Program-made: the position numbers and the translations under genes
Notes under the pieces: generated by a model
The model's database searches: none
What the model was told of the DNA's origin: nothing
What the model saw: the letters and a program-made list of their open reading frames with translations, nothing else
Source: Deltaproteobacteria bacterium
GTDB taxonomy: Bacteria > Desulfobacterota > DSM-4660 > Desulfatiglandales > HGW-15
NCBI GenBank assembly: GCA_016926135.1
Contig: JAFGPH010000458.1
Location: 1 to 16,407, forward strand
Direction: 5' to 3'
DNA: 16,407 nucleotides
Shown here: positions 14,273 through 16,407 of the stretch, one piece after another
Position numbering within the stretch: the first letter of the stretch is position 1
Layout: each line of letters begins with the position of its first letter

Positions 14273-16407
14273 TCAGTGCATCCTTTTCGGACGCCCGAAA
14301 CGCTCAATCTTTCCGTTCTCCCATCGCCGGAACCGTCTGAGCCTGGTTCTGTCCTCCAGTTCTTTGAAGGCCGCCCCGCTCAGATGAAGTCTTTCCCCGG
14401 AGTCCTGCGAAGAAGCCAGGCCCCACCCCGTCAGACCCGCTACCAGGGAGCCCAGTTCGATGCCGCCCTGCTCTGCACCTTCTCCCGTTTCCCTGTCAAC
14501 CCCCTGGTATTCCCGGATCGCCTGGACCACCCTCAGGACCCCCGATCTCGAGGCCACGTTCAGGGAGGAACCCGAGGTCTTCTCGGGAGGCGTGGTGACG
14601 ATGGTGCCGTCGCTCAGGGTCCTGATAACGGTGCCGTCCGGTAGGGTCGTAACGATGGTTCCGTCGGCCAGGGTCTCGATGATCGTCCCATCAGGCATCT
14701 CTGTCAGCGTCGTCCCGTCCGGTCTCGTCACATACACCGTCCCGTCCGGGGTAGTCACCGTCATGATGCCGTCGGGTGCAATCACCGTAACGGTGCCGTT
14801 CGGCAGGGTCCTCGTCACCGTGCCGTCCGGGGAAACGATCTCGATGGTCCCGTCCCGGAAGACCTTCTCGACGGAGCCGTCCGGCAGCCTTCGGGTCGTG
14901 ACCGCGCTCATTTGCGCTTCCAGCCCTTCCGCCTCTTCCGGTGGCGTGTACCCCTCCGGTTCTCTGTAGCGTGTGGCCCCGTAAGTGCCATAGGACCCCG
15001 AATGCCCTTCCTCCCCCAGGCCCCCGGTCACGAAGGCGCCGACAGCCTCGAAACCCGTTCCCGTCCCGGTACCCAGAAGGTCTCCCGTCGTCACAGGGCC
15101 GGCCCCCGGGTATCCCAACCAGGCAGGACCCAGCCCCATCCCGTACAAGGGGCTTCCGAAGAGCATGTGCAACGGCGGGAAGATGCTCTTGATCTTCCAC
15201 TCCTCGATAATGGCATAGCCGAACTCTCCCACGAGACCGTCTTCGGGGAACCGGCCGACTATGGCATCCTTGCCCTCCCCGCCGAAGAGCACATCGGTTC
15301 CCGGGCCGCCGTCCAGGTTGTCCGCAGCGCCGCCCGGATGGGGCACCGCCTGGGCAAAATGCGGCTGACCCCCGGCCAAGGTCACCGAACCGCCGTCACC
15401 AAAGAGGATGTCAAAGCCCGCACCCCCCATGAGTGTATCGCTGGAGGCCCCACCGATAAGGATATCCGCACCGCCCTCCCCGTTGAGGACATCCGAACCC
15501 CCACCCGAGCGGGGGAGACTGGTTACCAGGGTCGGGAATCCGGCGGTAAGGGTGACCTGGCCGCCGTCTCCAAACAGGATATCGTTCCCCTCTCCGCCTC
15601 CGACGGTGTCGTTGCCTGGACCTCCCACTGCGATATCGTTGCCGGCACCCACCTCGATCTTGTCATTCCCGGTTCCACCCGCCGTGTCGGTAGAGCTGAC
15701 TTTAGTGATGAAACCTCCGGTGAAAAGGATCTCCCCTTCGTCTCCAAAAACCGTGTCATCCCCGGAGCCGCTCGTCAGGGTGTCGCTCCCTGTGCCCCCC
15801 AGCACGGCGTTGTCGCCATCACCCGCATCGATTGTATCGTCACCGCCGAGTCCCGGATCGCTCGTCCGGATGCTCTGGACCACTCCCGCCCCTTCAAACA
15901 CGACCTCCCCGTTATCCCCAATGATCAGGTCGTCACCACTCTCGGAGGTGATCGTGTCGTTTCCCACCCCGCCGAAGACGATGTTATCCCCCCCGCCCGC
16001 ATCGATGGTGTCGTCTCCTCCTGTGCTCGCATCTGTATCGGTTGTCACCAGTGCCGTCGGGAACGGGCTTCCGTAGGTGATCCGACCGTTATCACCGAAA
16101 ACGATATCGTCGTCCCCCAGGGTGGTGATCGTGTCGTTTCCGAAGCCGCCGAGAACCACGTTCTCACCTGCACCGGCGTTGATCGTGTCGTTACCGCCGA
16201 CACCCAGGTCCGTCGTCTCTATCACCAGGTAGTCCCCGGTTCCGTCAAAAGAGACCCTGCCGTTGTCCCCCAGAACAGTGTCCTCTCCCTCCAGCGTCGT
16301 GATCGTATCTCCGCCTGCTCCCCCGATCACCACATTAGCGCCCTCTCCGGCATTGATCTCGTCCGCACCGCCCAGGCCCCGCTCCGTGGACCGGATCAGT
16401 GTCAGCA
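14273..16407 (-). CDS. Large RTX-type calcium-binding protein, C-terminal 710 residues; N-terminus off the right edge
   Basis: The frame is open to the right edge. A GTG at 16333 is only an internal valine codon, because in-frame coding (ERGLGGADEINAGEGAN) continues upstream. The visible part begins with at least six repeats of about 58 aa, each with GGxGNDTIT, GDNG and GGDDTIDAG blocks, as in RTX nonapeptide proteins that bind calcium outside the cell. A Gly/Pro/aromatic region follows (about 370-440 counting from codon 16333), then eleven 9-aa repeats of the PDGTV type (484-582), and a basic tail ending FGRPKRMH. The tail is unlike the acidic or hydrophobic ends of most type I secretion substrates. 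It probably ends up extracellular or on the surface. It is transcribed toward the DUF3467/SecA-like block and may be its cargo, but no ABC exporter is visible to test this. Confidence 0.9.
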   Translation of the reverse strand, partial: LTLIRSTERGLGGADEINAGEGANVVIGGAGGDTITTLEGEDTVLGDNGRVSFDGTGDYLVIETTDLGVGGNDTINAGAGENVVLGGFGNDTITTLGDDDIVFGDNGRITYGSPFPTALVTTDTDASTGGDDTIDAGGGDNIVFGGVGNDTITSESGDDLIIGDNGEVVFEGAGVVQSIRTSDPGLGGDDTIDAGDGDNAVLGGTGSDTLTSGSGDDTVFGDEGEILFTGGFITKVSSTDTAGGTGNDKIEVGAGNDIAVGGPGNDTVGGGEGNDILFGDGGQVTLTAGFPTLVTSLPRSGGGSDVLNGEGGADILIGGASSDTLMGGAGFDILFGDGGSVTLAGGQPHFAQAVPHPGGAADNLDGGPGTDVLFGGEGKDAIVGRFPEDGLVGEFGYAIIEEWKIKSIFPPLHMLFGSPLYGMGLGPAWLGYPGAGPVTTGDLLGTGTGTGFEAVGAFVTGGLGEEGHSGSYGTYGATRYREPEGYTPPEEAEGLEAQMSAVTTRRLPDGSVEKVFRDGTIEIVSPDGTVTRTLPNGTVTVIAPDGIMTVTTPDGTVYVTRPDGTTLTEMPDGTIIETLADGTIVTTLPDGTVIRTLSDGTIVTTPPEKTSGSSLNVASRSGVLRVVQAIREYQGVDRETGEGAEQGGIELGSLVAGLTGWGLASSQDSGERLHLSGAAFKELEDRTRLRRFRRWENGKIERFGRPKRMH
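14588..14884 (-). repeat. Eleven tandem 27-base units encoding a 9-aa PDGT repeat
   Basis: Units run PDGSVEKVF, RDGTIEIVS, PDGTVTRTL, PNGTVTVIA, PDGIMTVTT, PDGTVYVTR and so on to SDGTIVTTP, all exactly 9 residues. The DG dipeptide (NG in one) is invariant in spacing, while the other positions alternate hydrophobic and polar residues. This should form a flat beta-sheet, as in the TCP10/CPAP G-box. Confidence 0.9.
15254..16407 (-). repeat. Long-period RTX repeats, about 174 bases (58 aa) each
   Basis: Six full units can be aligned by eye, starting GGAGGDTITT, GGFGNDTITT, GGVGNDTITS, GGTGSDTLTS, GGPGNDTVGG and GGASSDTLMG, with lengths 57-59 aa. A partial unit precedes them at the right edge and a decayed one follows (GGEGKDAIVG). 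Repeats become less regular toward the C-terminus. Confidence 0.85.

Noticed and set aside
14588..16407. Tandem repeats as a possible CRISPR array
   Set aside because: The repeats are contiguous coding units without spacers, in frame within the RTX protein.

Overview
The window is GC-rich (roughly 60% by eye), with GGAGG-type ribosome sites and protein families typical of an anaerobic deltaproteobacterium (Desulfobacterota). This placement rests on gene content and on the style of the intergenic repeats, and no marker gene confirms it. No rRNA, tRNA, CRISPR array or insertion sequence was seen.

Left flank (1-2094, minus strand). A FrhB/FdhB-type iron-sulfur flavoprotein gene runs off the left edge. 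It is followed by about 560 bases without a gene, rich in nested inverted repeats, and then a crotonase-family gene. These look like ordinary anaerobic metabolism. A 430-base divergent spacer (2095-2522) holds a foldable repeat-like element.

Plus-strand operon (2523-6521). Three genes lie here. The first is a 703-aa protein with an N-terminal DUF3467 domain and two tandem copies of an about 265-aa domain whose beta-hairpin pattern recalls ABBA-barrel prenyltransferases. The second is a radical SAM enzyme overlapping it by ATGA. The third is a 317-aa protein of repeated alpha/beta-beta units, also possibly ABBA-like.

Minus-strand group (6506-13982), convergent with and overlapping the first operon by 16 bases. 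In transcription order it holds a free DUF3467 protein, a GAF-GAF-TM-HlyD fusion, a PqqD-like/M50 (HELGH)/HlyD fusion, a short SecA-like ATPase that ends before the wing and two-helix-finger domains, and a periplasmic HlyD-type adaptor. Upstream lies the C-terminal 710 residues of a large RTX protein (14273-16407), whose tail carries eleven 9-residue PDGT repeats resembling the centriolar TCP10/CPAP G-box.

Reading of the whole. DUF3467 occurs in both blocks, which suggests that they work together. The plus block looks like a modification module (radical SAM plus possible prenyltransferases). The minus block looks like an export and processing module (membrane protease, three adaptors, an atypical SecA). 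The cargo could be the DUF3467 protein, a small peptide not yet recognised, or the RTX protein. I do not recognise this combination as a named system. The functional link is inference.
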